Source: Thalassospiraceae bacterium LMO-SO8
GTDB taxonomy: Bacteria; Pseudomonadota; Alphaproteobacteria; Rhodospirillales; Casp-alpha2
DNA: 64,000 bases
Assembly: GCA_031655335.1 (NCBI GenBank)
Contig: CP134226.1
Coordinates: 2,841,001 to 2,905,000 of the forward strand
Direction of reading: 5' to 3'
The notes beneath the pieces were generated by a model. It made no database searches. It had not been told where the DNA came from and saw only the letters and a program-made list of their open reading frames with translations. Below are positions 55,883 to 64,000 of the stretch, in pieces. Positions within the stretch are counted from its first letter, which is position 1; the number at the start of each line of letters is the position of its first letter. The position numbers and the translations under genes are program-made.

Positions 55883-57349
55883 TTAGACGTAGGTCGGCTC
55901 GGCCATGTGGCTGGTCGCGCCCGCCACCTCGGCGATGATGCCAAGCGCCCGCTCCAGTCGCTGGCGGTCCTGCTCGGCGCCAAGGCAGATGCGCACATGC
56001 GGTCGGTCGGGGCGGTGGCGTTCGTCCATCACGAAGGCGTTGCCCGGGGTTACGGACACGCCGCGTTCCAGCAGCCGGGTGCGGAACTCGGGCCCGGTGA
56101 ACCCGTGAGGCACCGGCAGCCAGGCATGCAGCGAGCGCGGGTGGGTGCGGAGCTCAAGGTGGCCCAGGCGGCGCACCAATTCCTTCTGGCGGCTTTCGAC
56201 CTCGCGGCGTTGCTGGGCCATCATCTCGTCGGCTTCGCCGCCGCGGATCATCTCGCTGGCGATTTCGACGGCCAGCGGCGAGGCCATCAGGGTCGACGAG
56301 CGCAAGGCGTTCACGAACGACGCCATGAGGCCCTGGGGGACCAGGACATAGCCGACGCGCAGGCCCGGCGACACGGCCTTGGACAGGCTGGTCACATAGA
56401 CGGTGACGTCCGGCGCGAGGGTATGAAGGCGGGGCGGGGCGTCGTCCACAAGAAAGCCGTAGACATCGTCCTCGATCACGAACACGCCGTACTTGCGGGC
56501 GATCTCGGCGATCTGGCGGCGGCGGTCCTCCGGCATGATGCTCGCCGTCGGGTTCTGCAACGTCGGCAGCAGGTAGAGCAGGCGGGGCGCGCGGTCGCGG
56601 CAGGCCTGTTCGAAGGCGTCCGGAATCAGACCGTGTTCGTCCATGGCCAGACCCTCGACCCGTAGGCCGAGCGGCGCCGCCGTCACCTTGACCCCGGGCC
56701 AGCTCAACGCTTCGGCGAGGATCAGGTCACCCGGTTTGGCCAGGGCCATCAGCGCCGTCTGGGTCGCGGCCTGCGCCCCCGGCGCGATCAGGATGTCTTC
56801 GGCGCGGGCATTCACGCCCAGGCCGGTCAGCCATTCCGCGCTTGCCTCAAGATGCGGGCGCAGACCGTTGTGCGCCTGATAGCGGGAAACCGCTTCCCAC
56901 ACCGCTTCGTGGTTGACGCGGGCGATGGCGCGCTGGGTCAGGGCGCCGACACCTATGGTCACGGGGTAGTTGGAGGCAAGCTCAAGCCCTTCCGAACCCA
57001 TGAAGTCCGTGCCGTACATGGCGTTGTACGGCGAGGCGACCAGATCGACGCTGTTGCGCAGTGCGTCGATGTTATGGTTGAGGGACGGTGCGGGGACACG
57101 GTCGGCGGGGGCGGTGATGAAGGTGCCGCGACCGACCTCGCCGCGGGCCAGGCCGCTGCGTTCCAATTCCTGGTAGGCGCGGGTCACGGTGCCCAAGGTC
57201 ACGCCCAGGTCATAGGCCAGATTGCGTTGCGGCGGCAATTTGGTGCCCGGCGTCAGGTCGCCCGTTTCCAGGGCGTCGACGATGGCGTCGACGATCGCCT
57301 GGTACTTGGGGCCGGCACGGCCACGCAGTTCGGGCATCCAGATTGTCAT
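55883..57349 (-). CDS. MocR/PdxR-type regulator (GntR winged helix fused to aminotransferase domain)
   Basis: 488 residues. GntR DNA-binding domain (residues ~10-80: KLPPQRNLAYDLGVTLGTVT, GRGTFITAP) is fused to a fold-type-I aminotransferase-like domain (~110-480) with LYLLPTLQNPTAS, VIEDDVYGFL and the PLP Lys in VTSLSKAVSPGLRVGY. Such proteins sense PLP or an amino-acid aldimine. It is divergent from the threonine-dehydratase-like gene; direct repeats in the gap (57365-57394) are likely binding sites. Confidence 0.92.
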   Translation of the reverse strand: MTIWMPELRGRAGPKYQAIVDAIVDALETGDLTPGTKLPPQRNLAYDLGVTLGTVTRAYQELERSGLARGEVGRGTFITAPADRVPAPSLNHNIDALRNSVDLVASPYNAMYGTDFMGSEGLELASNYPVTIGVGALTQRAIARVNHEAVWEAVSRYQAHNGLRPHLEASAEWLTGLGVNARAEDILIAPGAQAATQTALMALAKPGDLILAEALSWPGVKVTAAPLGLRVEGLAMDEHGLIPDAFEQACRDRAPRLLYLLPTLQNPTASIMPEDRRRQIAEIARKYGVFVIEDDVYGFLVDDAPPRLHTLAPDVTVYVTSLSKAVSPGLRVGYVLVPQGLMASFVNALRSSTLMASPLAVEIASEMIRGGEADEMMAQQRREVESRQKELVRRLGHLELRTHPRSLHAWLPVPHGFTGPEFRTRLLERGVSVTPGNAFVMDERHRPDRPHVRICLGAEQDRQRLERALGIIAEVAGATSHMAEPTYV

Positions 57350-57364
57350 GGTGCGATTTTAGAT

Positions 57365-57408
57365 ATTGTATCGATTGCGTGTCAATTGTATTGAGTTAAT
57401 TGATCAAT
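57365..57408. promoter_or_regulatory. Candidate MocR-type operator
   Basis: Direct repeats ATTGTATCGA (57365) and ATTGTATTGA (57385) are exactly 20 bp apart, two helical turns, on the same face. A palindrome ATTGATCAAT follows at 57399-57408. Direct-repeat operators are usual for MocR proteins. Confidence 0.6.
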
Positions 57409-57468
57409 GTTCGGGGTTAATGCGGAATTGATGGGTGACAATATGCGGACAATGTTGGGGGACGCTTC

Positions 57469-58443
57469 ATGGATTGGATGACCCTGCCGGAGCTTAAATC
57501 CGCCCGCGAGATCGTCAGCACCCATGTGCCCCCCACGCCGACCCACAACTGGCCATTGCTTGACCAACGCGCCGGCGGCGAGGTTTGGGTCAAGCACGAG
57601 AACCATTCACCCGTCGGCGCCTTTAAGGTGCGGGGTGGTCTTGTTTACCTCACGCGACTAAAGGCCGAACATCCGGATCTTGCGGGGGTTGTCTCGGCGA
57701 CCACCGGAAACCATGGGCAAAGCGTCGGCCGGGCGGCCCGCATGGTTGGCCTGCCGGCAACCATTGTCGTGCCGAAGGGGAACAATCCGGGCAAGAATGC
57801 CGCCATGGCGGCGCAGGGCGTCGATCTGATCGAGCATGGCGATGATTTCCAGGCGGCGAAGGAATTCGCCGAGGGGCTCGCGGCGGCGCGCGGTCTGCAT
57901 ATGGTGCCGTCGTTCCATCCCTGGCTGGTCCAGGGGGTGGCAAGCTATGGGTTGGAGTTGTTCGAGGCGCAGCCGGACCTGGATACGGTCTATGTCCCCA
58001 TCGGTCTGGGCTCCGGCATCTGCGGCGTCATCGCGGCGCGCGATGCGCTTGGTTTGAAGACGGAGGTCGTCGGTGTCGTCGCCTAAGGCGCGCCCTGTTA
58101 CGCGCTGTCGTACGAAGCACGCCGGGTGATCGCGACCAACGGCGTCGCGACCATTGCCGAGGGATTGGCCGTCCGTCAGCCGGACGCCCTGGCGCTTGAC
58201 ATCATCTGCGCGGGCGCCGCGCGCATCGTCACGGTTTCCGACGAAGAGATTTCCGCCGCCATGGCGGCTTATTTCACGGACACCCATAATCTGGCCGAAG
58301 GCGCGGGAGCGGCGACCTTGGCGGCCCGTCTTCAGGAACGCGACGCCATGGCCGGGAAGAAGACGGGCGTGGTGCTTTCCGGCGGCAACGTGGACAAGGA
58401 TTTGCTGGTCCGCGTGCTTGCCGGAAAAGGGGCGGGGGGCTAA
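57469..58443 (+). pseudogene. Threonine dehydratase-like PLP enzyme interrupted by one in-frame stop
   Basis: The frame reads through 57469-58083, meets TAA at 58084-58086, and continues in the same frame to 58443, giving ~324 codons, a normal length for a fold-type-II ammonia-lyase. Before the stop: PLP Lys in SPVGAFKVRGG, TTGNHGQSVGRAA, and phosphate loop GLGSGICGVIAA. After it: GAPCYALSYEARRV and the Ser/Gly loop VVLSGGNVDKD. The stop falls at a VVA-x-GAP position; GAA to TAA is a one-base change. No shift of frame is needed. It may be a real nonsense mutation or a sequencing error; a GTG at 58126 might restart translation, but the product would lack the catalytic half. Substrate could be threonine, serine or hydroxyaspartate. 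Confidence 0.85.
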
Positions 58444-58495
58444 AACCGTTGTCCCGCCCGATCCGCGGCAGAAAGAACCAAAAAGGGAGCCATCC

Positions 58496-59566
58496 ATGTC
58501 CACCAACGCCTACCGCATCGCCGTCATCCCCGGGGACGGCATTGGCAACGAAGTCATGCCCGAAGCGCTCCGCGTGCTCGAGGTGATCGGCCGCAAGCAC
58601 GACCTGTCGTTCAAGTTCGACGAATTCGACTGGAGCTGCGAGCGCTACGCCAAGGAAGGTGCCATGATGCCGGAAGACGGGCTGGACACCATCAAGGGCC
58701 ATGATTCGATCCTGCTGGGCGCCGTCGGCTTCCCGGGCGTGAAGGACCATGTCTCGCTTTGGGGGCTGTTGATCCCGATCCGCCGCCAGTTCCAACAGTA
58801 CCTGTCGCTGCGCCCGGTCAAGCTCATGGAAGGCATGCCCTGTCCGCTGGCAAACCGCAAGCCGGGCGACATCGACTTCCTGGTCGTGCGCGAAAACAAC
58901 GAAGGCGAATATTCCGACATCGGCGGACGCGGCAATGTCGGCACGCCGGAAGAATTCGCGACGCAGCTGTCCGTGTTCACCAAGAAGGGCTGCGACCGCA
59001 TCATCCGCGTCGCCTTCGAACTGGCCCGCACGCGCAAGCGCAAGAAGGTCACCTCGGCGACCAAATCCAACGGCATCAGCATCTCCATGCCCTATTGGGA
59101 CGAACGCTTCGCGGCGATCGCATCGGAATATCCGGATATCGAGACCGACCAGTTCCACATCGACATTCTGACGGCCCATTTCGTGCGCAACCCGGATTGG
59201 TTCGACGTGGTCGTCGGCTCCAATCTGTTCGGCGATATTCTGTCCGACCTGGGGCCGGCCTGCACCGGCACCATCGGCATCGCGCCGTCGGCCAACATCA
59301 ATCCCGAACGGGATTATCCGTCGATGTTCGAGCCGGTTCACGGCTCCGCCCCCGACATCGCGGGCCAAAACATCGCCAACCCCATCGGCCAGATCTGGTC
59401 GGCGGCGATGATGCTCGACCACCTGGGCCAGAAGGACGCGGCCGACGAGATCGTGCGCGTCATCGAACAGGTGGTCGCCGGCGACGGTCCCAAGACCCGC
59501 GACATGGGCGGCACGGCCTCGACCCAGGAACTGGGCGCGGCCATTGCCGAGGCGCTGTCCTCTTAA
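58496..59566 (+). CDS. Tartrate/D-malate-type dehydrogenase (isopropylmalate dehydrogenase family)
   Basis: 356 residues. Metal- and NAD-dependent beta-decarboxylating dehydrogenase. Motifs: IAVIPGDGIGNEVMPEAL, LLGAVGFPGVKDHVSLWG, VVRENNEGEYSDIGGR, and the metal/substrate region VVGSNLFGDILSDLGPAC. HVSLWGLLIPIRR is characteristic of the tartrate dehydrogenase/D-malate subgroup rather than LeuB. GGGAG precedes the ATG at 58496. It lies 52 nt after the interrupted dehydratase, so both may serve one hydroxy- or amino-acid route. Confidence 0.9.
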   Translation: MSTNAYRIAVIPGDGIGNEVMPEALRVLEVIGRKHDLSFKFDEFDWSCERYAKEGAMMPEDGLDTIKGHDSILLGAVGFPGVKDHVSLWGLLIPIRRQFQQYLSLRPVKLMEGMPCPLANRKPGDIDFLVVRENNEGEYSDIGGRGNVGTPEEFATQLSVFTKKGCDRIIRVAFELARTRKRKKVTSATKSNGISISMPYWDERFAAIASEYPDIETDQFHIDILTAHFVRNPDWFDVVVGSNLFGDILSDLGPACTGTIGIAPSANINPERDYPSMFEPVHGSAPDIAGQNIANPIGQIWSAAMMLDHLGQKDAADEIVRVIEQVVAGDGPKTRDMGGTASTQELGAAIAEALSS

Positions 59567-59579
59567 GGGACGTGCGGGG

Positions 59580-60083
59580 ATGCCGGACGCGGTCATCACG
59601 ACGGTCACCGGCGGCCCGGACCTTGATGCGGTGCGGGAAATGTTCGCCGAATACGGGGCCGACGTTTCCCGCGCCTACTGCCTGAAAGGCTTCGACGCCG
59701 AGCTGGCGGGGCTGCCCGGGGCTTACGGCCCGCCCCGGGGGGCTCTGTTGCTTTTGCGCGCGGACGCCGCCGCCGCCGGCGCGGTCGGTGTCCGCGCTCT
59801 GTCCGAAGACAGGGCGGAAATGAAACGCCTGTACGTGCGTCCGGCCTGGCAGGGCCAAGGCTTCGGCCGCCGGTTGGCCGCGGCCGCCGTGGGCCATGCC
59901 CGGGCCGCCGGGTTCCGCGCGCTCTGTCTGGATACCCTCGATCACATGAAAGGCGCGCAGGCCCTCTACCGCGCCATGGGATTCGCCGAAATCGCGCCTT
60001 ATCACGGCGACACGGCCCCCGGCATGCGGTTCATGGAATTGACCATGTCGGCCCAGGACGCCGGATCGCCCCGGAAATCCTAG
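59580..60083 (+). CDS. GNAT-family N-acetyltransferase
   Basis: 167 residues. Acetyl-CoA-binding motif A MKRLYVRPAWQGQGFGRRLA and motif B LCLDTLDHMKGAQALYRAMGF are clear. Substrate unknown. Starts 13 nt after the dehydrogenase and is probably in the same operon. An upstream in-frame start at 59544 would overlap the previous gene. Confidence 0.86.
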   Translation: MPDAVITTVTGGPDLDAVREMFAEYGADVSRAYCLKGFDAELAGLPGAYGPPRGALLLLRADAAAAGAVGVRALSEDRAEMKRLYVRPAWQGQGFGRRLAAAAVGHARAAGFRALCLDTLDHMKGAQALYRAMGFAEIAPYHGDTAPGMRFMELTMSAQDAGSPRKS

Positions 60084-60254
60084 GTCCACCTTAGGGGTGG
60101 TGAATGATTCCTCCTTTTTTACCAATTGTTTACCCCAATGGTTTTCACTATCCTTGAGTTGATCCAGACGTGGCGCCGCCATCCTGGGTATTTTCCGGCG
60201 TTTTCTTGGGAGTGAACGCCGGGGCGGCGCGTGTCTTAGCTGCGGGAGAGGATC

Positions 60255-61649
60255 ATGACCGGTCGACGTCTTATGGCGCGGTTTGCGTTTGTTGCGGTGG
60301 CAACCGTGGGCATTGGTGCCTGTGGTGCCTTGCAGGAATCGCAGATCTTCACGGACACCTTCTGGGCGGGAAGCCCCCTGAAGCAGAACGACGAGGCCGA
60401 ACTGGGCATCGCCGAACTGGCCAAGGGTAACTTCGTCACCGCCGAAAGCCATTTCCAGAAGGCCTTGCAGGCCAACCCGAAGGATGTTGACGCGCTGCTT
60501 GGTGCCGGCATCCTCTATCAGAATACGGGCCAGATCACGAAGTCGCGCCAGATGTACGAGGCCGTGCTGGCCCTGCGTCCGGAGGAATCTCAGCAGTTCG
60601 TTGTGTGGAACAACCTGGCGACGCGTCCGGCGTCGCAGATCGCCAGCGTCAACCTGTCGTTGCTCGATTCCGGCGAAGTGCCCAGCGCCGTGCGTCTGGG
60701 CCAGGCCCCGGCCGGGTTCCCCGGCGCCCCCGCCACCGTTTCCGCGTCGCCCACGGGCCGCGCCCCGGCCACCTCGTTCGGCGCGCCGCCGCCCATGACT
60801 TCGGCCCAGCCGCAGCAGGCCATGGCCGCCCCCGCCATGCCGGTGACCACCATGGATGCCTACTCCGGCGGCGACCAGAACGTGATTTCGCGCTTTTCGA
60901 CCATGCGCGCCCTGAAGGATCAGGGCCTTGTCACGCCGCAGGAATATGCGACCCGGCGCCAGGCCAATGTCGGTGCCCTGTTACCGCTGACCTCGCCGCC
61001 GTCGTCGGCAGGGCTGGACCGGCCCGTGCCGACCACGGAACAGATTTCCGGGCGCCTGCGCGCCATCGGCCGCGCGCTGGAACTGCGGGCCATCTCCGTG
61101 TCGCAGCATGCCGCCGAACGCAACATGATCCTCGATGCCCTGATGCCGGCGGCACCCGTGCGCCTGGTCAATCCGGCGCCGCCGCCGCAAGGTCTGATGG
61201 AGGCCGCCGACATGGTGCGCCGCCTGGAACAACTGCGCGACAGCGGCTACATCTCGTCCGACGAATACACCCGTGAACGCGCCGCCATCGAAAAAGCCAT
61301 GCAGCCGGAAGCGCCCAAGATGGTGTCGGCTCAGGCCGCCCCCACCAGCCTTGTCGACAAGGACAAGGCCGAGAAGATGGAAAAGCCGAAGGGCCCGCAG
61401 CCGGGTGTGCACCTCGCGTCCTATCGCTCGGAAAAGCAGGCGGAGGACGGCTGGAAGCTGATTCAGCGCCGTCACCGCACCGTGCTCAAGGATATGGAGC
61501 ATGAGGTTTCCAAGGTCGATCTTGGCAAGAAGGGCGTCTATTACCGCCTCAAGGCCGGGCCGCTGAAGTCGGCGGGCGAAGCCAAGGGAATCTGCGCCGA
61601 CCTGAAGAAGCGCCGCCAGTTCTGCGAACCGTCGACCGTCGGCGGCTGA
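60255..61649 (+). CDS. Lipoprotein with TPR and SPOR domains
   Basis: 464 residues. Lipobox VGIGAC near residue 23. TPR-like helices at about 50-115 (ELAKGNFVTAESHFQKALQA, GILYQNTGQITKSRQMYEAV). A long Pro/Ala/Met-rich middle contains two short helical repeats that share a YATRRQ/YTRERA pattern (LKDQGLVTPQEYATRR and LRDSGYISSDEYTRER), resembling SHOCT-type modules. The C-terminal SPOR domain (~385-460: GVHLASYRSEKQAEDGW, YYRLKAGPLKSAGEA) probably binds denuded septal glycan. A weak promoter (TTGTTT 60126, 17 nt, TATCCT 60149) precedes it. Confidence 0.85.
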   Translation: MTGRRLMARFAFVAVATVGIGACGALQESQIFTDTFWAGSPLKQNDEAELGIAELAKGNFVTAESHFQKALQANPKDVDALLGAGILYQNTGQITKSRQMYEAVLALRPEESQQFVVWNNLATRPASQIASVNLSLLDSGEVPSAVRLGQAPAGFPGAPATVSASPTGRAPATSFGAPPPMTSAQPQQAMAAPAMPVTTMDAYSGGDQNVISRFSTMRALKDQGLVTPQEYATRRQANVGALLPLTSPPSSAGLDRPVPTTEQISGRLRAIGRALELRAISVSQHAAERNMILDALMPAAPVRLVNPAPPPQGLMEAADMVRRLEQLRDSGYISSDEYTRERAAIEKAMQPEAPKMVSAQAAPTSLVDKDKAEKMEKPKGPQPGVHLASYRSEKQAEDGWKLIQRRHRTVLKDMEHEVSKVDLGKKGVYYRLKAGPLKSAGEAKGICADLKKRRQFCEPSTVGG

Positions 61650-61657
61650 ACGTCGCC

Positions 61658-62386
61658 TTAGACCGCTTTGGAATCTTCCGTTCTTAGGCCCTTTGTCAGT
61701 TTCGACAGCGCGCGGCGCTGATTGCCGTCCGCATCGAAATTGTCCGGGCTGAGCCAGGATTCATGCGCCGCCTTGATGGCGGGCCACTCCGCATCCGTAA
61801 TCGCGAACCAGGCGGAATTGCGGCTGCGGCCTTTGACCACCATATGGTTGCGGAACAACCCTTCATAGGAAAAGCCCAGGCGCTGCGCCGCCCGCCGCGA
61901 CGGCGCGTTGAAGCCGTTGCACTTCCATTCATAGCGCCGGTAGCCGAGCGTATCGAAGGCATGAGCCATCATCAGATACATGGCTTCGGTTGCGAGAACG
62001 GTGCCCTGAAGGGCGGGCGAATAGGCGATGTTGCCGACCTCGATGACGCCGTTCGCGGGGTCGATGCGCAGGTAACTGGCGACGCCGAGGGCCTTGCCCG
62101 ACGCGGGGTCGACGATCGCGAAGAACAGGGGGTCATCCCCGGCTTCGGCACCGGCCAGCCAGGTCCGGTATTCGGCGAATTCAGCGAAAGGCCCGTAGGC
62201 CATGTAATCCCACATGCGGCCGTCCGTGTCGGCGGTGTTGGCCTGCCACAGGTCCTCGCCATGGGCATCGGCGGACAGGGGCTCCAGGCGGCATCGCGGG
62301 CCGGTCAGGATGTCGCGGCCGGGGCGGGGGCGGGGTGTCCACTGAGGAAGCGGGGGGCCGAGGGGGCGGTCGGTGGTATCGGTCAT
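61658..62386 (-). CDS. GNAT-family N-acetyltransferase, RimJ/RimL type
   Basis: 242 residues. Begins with LGPPLPQWTPRPRPGRDILT and GPRCRLEPLS, then VASYLRIDPANGVIEVGNIA and YRRYEWKCNGFNAPSRRAAQ, RLGFSYEGLFRNHMVVKGRS, the pattern of RimJ/RimL-like acetyltransferases. The acceptor is unknown. Convergent with the SPOR gene and divergent from greB. Confidence 0.87.
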   Translation of the reverse strand: MTDTTDRPLGPPLPQWTPRPRPGRDILTGPRCRLEPLSADAHGEDLWQANTADTDGRMWDYMAYGPFAEFAEYRTWLAGAEAGDDPLFFAIVDPASGKALGVASYLRIDPANGVIEVGNIAYSPALQGTVLATEAMYLMMAHAFDTLGYRRYEWKCNGFNAPSRRAAQRLGFSYEGLFRNHMVVKGRSRNSAWFAITDAEWPAIKAAHESWLSPDNFDADGNQRRALSKLTKGLRTEDSKAV

Positions 62387-62479
62387 GGCCGGGAAAATCT
62401 CCTAAGCGTTGATTGGGCGCTTGTATCCCGCGCGCTTGCGCTAGAATAGGTCCATTCCGGGCCACGCGAGAGGACCAAG

Positions 62480-63043
62480 GTGAGCAAGGCATTCGTGAAC
62501 GAGGACGCGGCGGCGGAAGTCGATCTTGAGGATGAGATCGACGACGGCCCCGTGCTGCCGGCGGGATCGCGCAATCTGCTGACACCCGAGGGCCACGCGC
62601 GCCTGCAGGCGGAGCTCAAGCATCTGCGCCATGTCGAGCGGCCCAAGGTGGTCGATATCGTGTCCTGGGCCGCGGGCAACGGCGACCGCTCCGAAAACGG
62701 CGACTACATCTACGGTAAGAAACGCCTGCGCGAGATCGACCGCCGCCTGCGCTATCTGATGAAGCGACTGGAGATCGCCGAGGTCGTCGATCCGGCGCGC
62801 CAGACCAATCGCGATCAGGTGTTCTTCGGTGCCTGGGTGACCTTCGAGAATTCCCGTGGCGAGACGCCGACGGTGCGCATCGTCGGCGTCGACGAGGCGC
62901 GGCTGGAGGAAGGCGAGATCAGCTGGGTCTCGCCCATGGCCCGCGCCCTGATGAAGGCGGAGGAAGGCGACGTGGTCGCCGTGCGCACGCCTCAGGGCCT
63001 CGACGAGGTCGAGGTCATCCGGATTTCATACGCGGGACCGTGA
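62480..63043 (+). CDS. greB: Transcription elongation factor GreB
   Basis: 187 residues, rescues backtracked RNA polymerase. The coiled-coil with acidic tip region is LLTPEGHARLQAELKHLRHV...GDRSENGDYIYGKKRLREID, of which GDRSENGDYIYGKKRLREID is the GreB hallmark. The C-terminal FKBP-like domain has SPMARALMKAEEGDVV. An acidic N-terminal extension of ~25 residues (EDAAAEVDLEDEIDDG) exceeds E. coli GreB (158). GTG start at 62480. Confidence 0.93.
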   Translation: MSKAFVNEDAAAEVDLEDEIDDGPVLPAGSRNLLTPEGHARLQAELKHLRHVERPKVVDIVSWAAGNGDRSENGDYIYGKKRLREIDRRLRYLMKRLEIAEVVDPARQTNRDQVFFGAWVTFENSRGETPTVRIVGVDEARLEEGEISWVSPMARALMKAEEGDVVAVRTPQGLDEVEVIRISYAGP

Positions 63044-63055
63044 CGGGCGATCTGC

Positions 63056-64000
63056 CTAGGGGTGATAGACGTGCCCGTCCATGATGCGCCGGAAAGTGCG
63101 GTAGGCGGAGGTCGAGACCAGATTCCACGACCCGTCCGCGTTCTTCTTGGCATCGGCGCGGGTCGCCAGCACCCCTGACGGATTGCCGATCTTGAGGTCC
63201 CCCTTGGTGTCCAGATTGACGGCCATCTCGTTCAACAACGTGCCTTCGACGACCAGACCGGCGGAAATGCTCATGGCCCCCGTGACCTGAACCGCCCGGT
63301 GGATGTTTTCCATGGAGGCGACGCGCACCGCGATGGTGTAGTCCTCGGCGGCGATCTCCGTCCCCGCCAGGGTCTTGTAGGCGACCGGCGGGGCGATCAG
63401 GGCGACCCGGGGCGAGGCCTGGGCGGCGGCTTCCGGCGTCGCGGCCAGGCCGGCGCGCACGGCGGCGTCGCGGCGCACGTATTCCATGCCCGCCATGACC
63501 TCCTTCATGTCGTCGATGGCCATGGGCGATTCCGCGCAGGTCAGGCCGAAGGCGGCGGCGGGGACATAGACGCAGACCGAGGCGGCATCGACGATCGAGC
63601 CGGGGAACTCGCCGAACCCGGGGGCGGAGAAGGTTTCCTGCGGCTTGCCGGTCGGCAATACGCCGCGCCCGGCGGTGCCGGCCGGATCCATCCAGTCGAG
63701 GCGCATGGGCGCCCCCGTTCCGGAGACGCCGGGAATCTCCATGTCGCCGGTCGAGACGGCGCGGCCGTCCTGGACGGTGAAATGCGCGTGCACGACCTTC
63801 CTGGTGTTGGTGTTGAACATGCGCACCATGGCCGGGCCGTCCGCGACGGGAAAGATGCCTTCCTCGACGGCGAAGGGGGCGACGGCGGAGGTCATGTTGC
63901 CGCAGTTGGACGACATGTCGACCACGTCGTCGCGGATGCCGATCTGCGCGAAGGTATAGTCCACGTCGGCATCGTTGCGGGTCGAGCGTTCGACCCACAT
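63056..64000 (-). CDS. PrpF-family isomerase (5' end outside window)
   Basis: At least 314 residues visible; the N-terminus lies beyond the right edge. DVVDMSSNCGNMTSAVAPFA carries the conserved Cys-Gly-Asn of the PrpF/diaminopimelate epimerase-like fold, and GLVVEGTLLNEMAVNL and IGNPSGVL are typical of PrpF. Members isomerise 2-methylaconitate, or act as 4-oxalomesaconate tautomerases. No prp neighbours are visible, so the substrate is open. Confidence 0.88.
   Translation of the reverse strand: MWVERSTRNDADVDYTFAQIGIRDDVVDMSSNCGNMTSAVAPFAVEEGIFPVADGPAMVRMFNTNTRKVVHAHFTVQDGRAVSTGDMEIPGVSGTGAPMRLDWMDPAGTAGRGVLPTGKPQETFSAPGFGEFPGSIVDAASVCVYVPAAAFGLTCAESPMAIDDMKEVMAGMEYVRRDAAVRAGLAATPEAAAQASPRVALIAPPVAYKTLAGTEIAAEDYTIAVRVASMENIHRAVQVTGAMSISAGLVVEGTLLNEMAVNLDTKGDLKIGNPSGVLATRADAKKNADGSWNLVSTSAYRTFRRIMDGHVYHP

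Noticed and set aside
58154..58495. A longer N-terminus for the tartrate-type dehydrogenase
   Set aside because: The extra frame overlaps the interrupted dehydratase in another frame; the ATG at 58496 has GGGAG and starts the conserved Rossmann motif.

Overview
The window is about 64 kb of GC-rich DNA from an alphaproteobacterium, most likely of the Rhodospirillales/Rhodospirillaceae type. The signs are the DUF1013/TrcR cell-cycle regulator, DUF1192 and YdcH (DUF465) small proteins, 6S RNA beside zapA, the ybgC-tolQRAB-pal-ybgF cluster, and an RpoH-type promoter of the alphaproteobacterial form before hsp20. I name no genus. Most of the window is chromosomal core; I see no insertion sequence, prophage, CRISPR array, tRNA or rRNA.

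Layout. 0-5.7 kb: purE (cut by the window edge), a degenerate GGDEF protein, a DEAD-box helicase, a SulP transporter and a glutathione peroxidase. 5.7-9.3 kb: a three-gene minus-strand signalling cluster, with a kinase carrying two FixL-like PAS domains, a single-domain receiver and a receiver-PAS-kinase hybrid. 9.4-11.3 kb: pfkA flanked by two YdcH paralogues. 11.4-21.8 kb: acyl-CoA metabolism, with an acyl-CoA synthetase, propionyl-CoA synthetase, an aldehyde dehydrogenase, an aspartate aminotransferase, and a GntR-controlled set of CoA transferase, VOC/epimerase-like protein and crotonase. 21.8-30.3 kb: trcR, a quinone oxidoreductase, small proteins, two tandem thioesterases, hsp20, a membrane class III cyclase, rpmE, cyaY and an MFS transporter. 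30.3-33.8 kb: a proton-channel (TolQ/MotA-like plus MotB-like) and OmpA-like operon distinct from Tol-Pal. 34-37.7 kb: suhB, efp, thiE, a hypothetical gene and gap on the minus strand. 37.8-43.4 kb: a coiled-coil protein, zapA, 6S RNA, the formyl-THF cyclo-ligase, a TIGR00282 phosphoesterase, yebC and ruvCAB. 43.4-49.4 kb: the Tol-Pal operon. 49.4-55.9 kb: tilS, ftsH, folP, glmM, thiD. 55.9-60 kb: a MocR-type regulator divergent from a threonine-dehydratase-like gene with an in-frame stop, then a tartrate/D-malate-type dehydrogenase and a GNAT. 60-64 kb: a SPOR lipoprotein, another GNAT, greB and a PrpF-family gene cut by the window end.

How parts work together. The Tol genes are translationally coupled and build the envelope-constriction machine. 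ruvCAB sits directly upstream. zapA and 6S RNA keep the order common in proteobacteria. The accessory interest lies in four places: the tandem FixL-like PAS kinase relay, the GntR-CoA transferase-VOC-crotonase set whose VOC and crotonase proteins depart from canonical residues, the second stator-like operon, and the MocR-controlled locus whose enzyme gene is interrupted by one stop codon.
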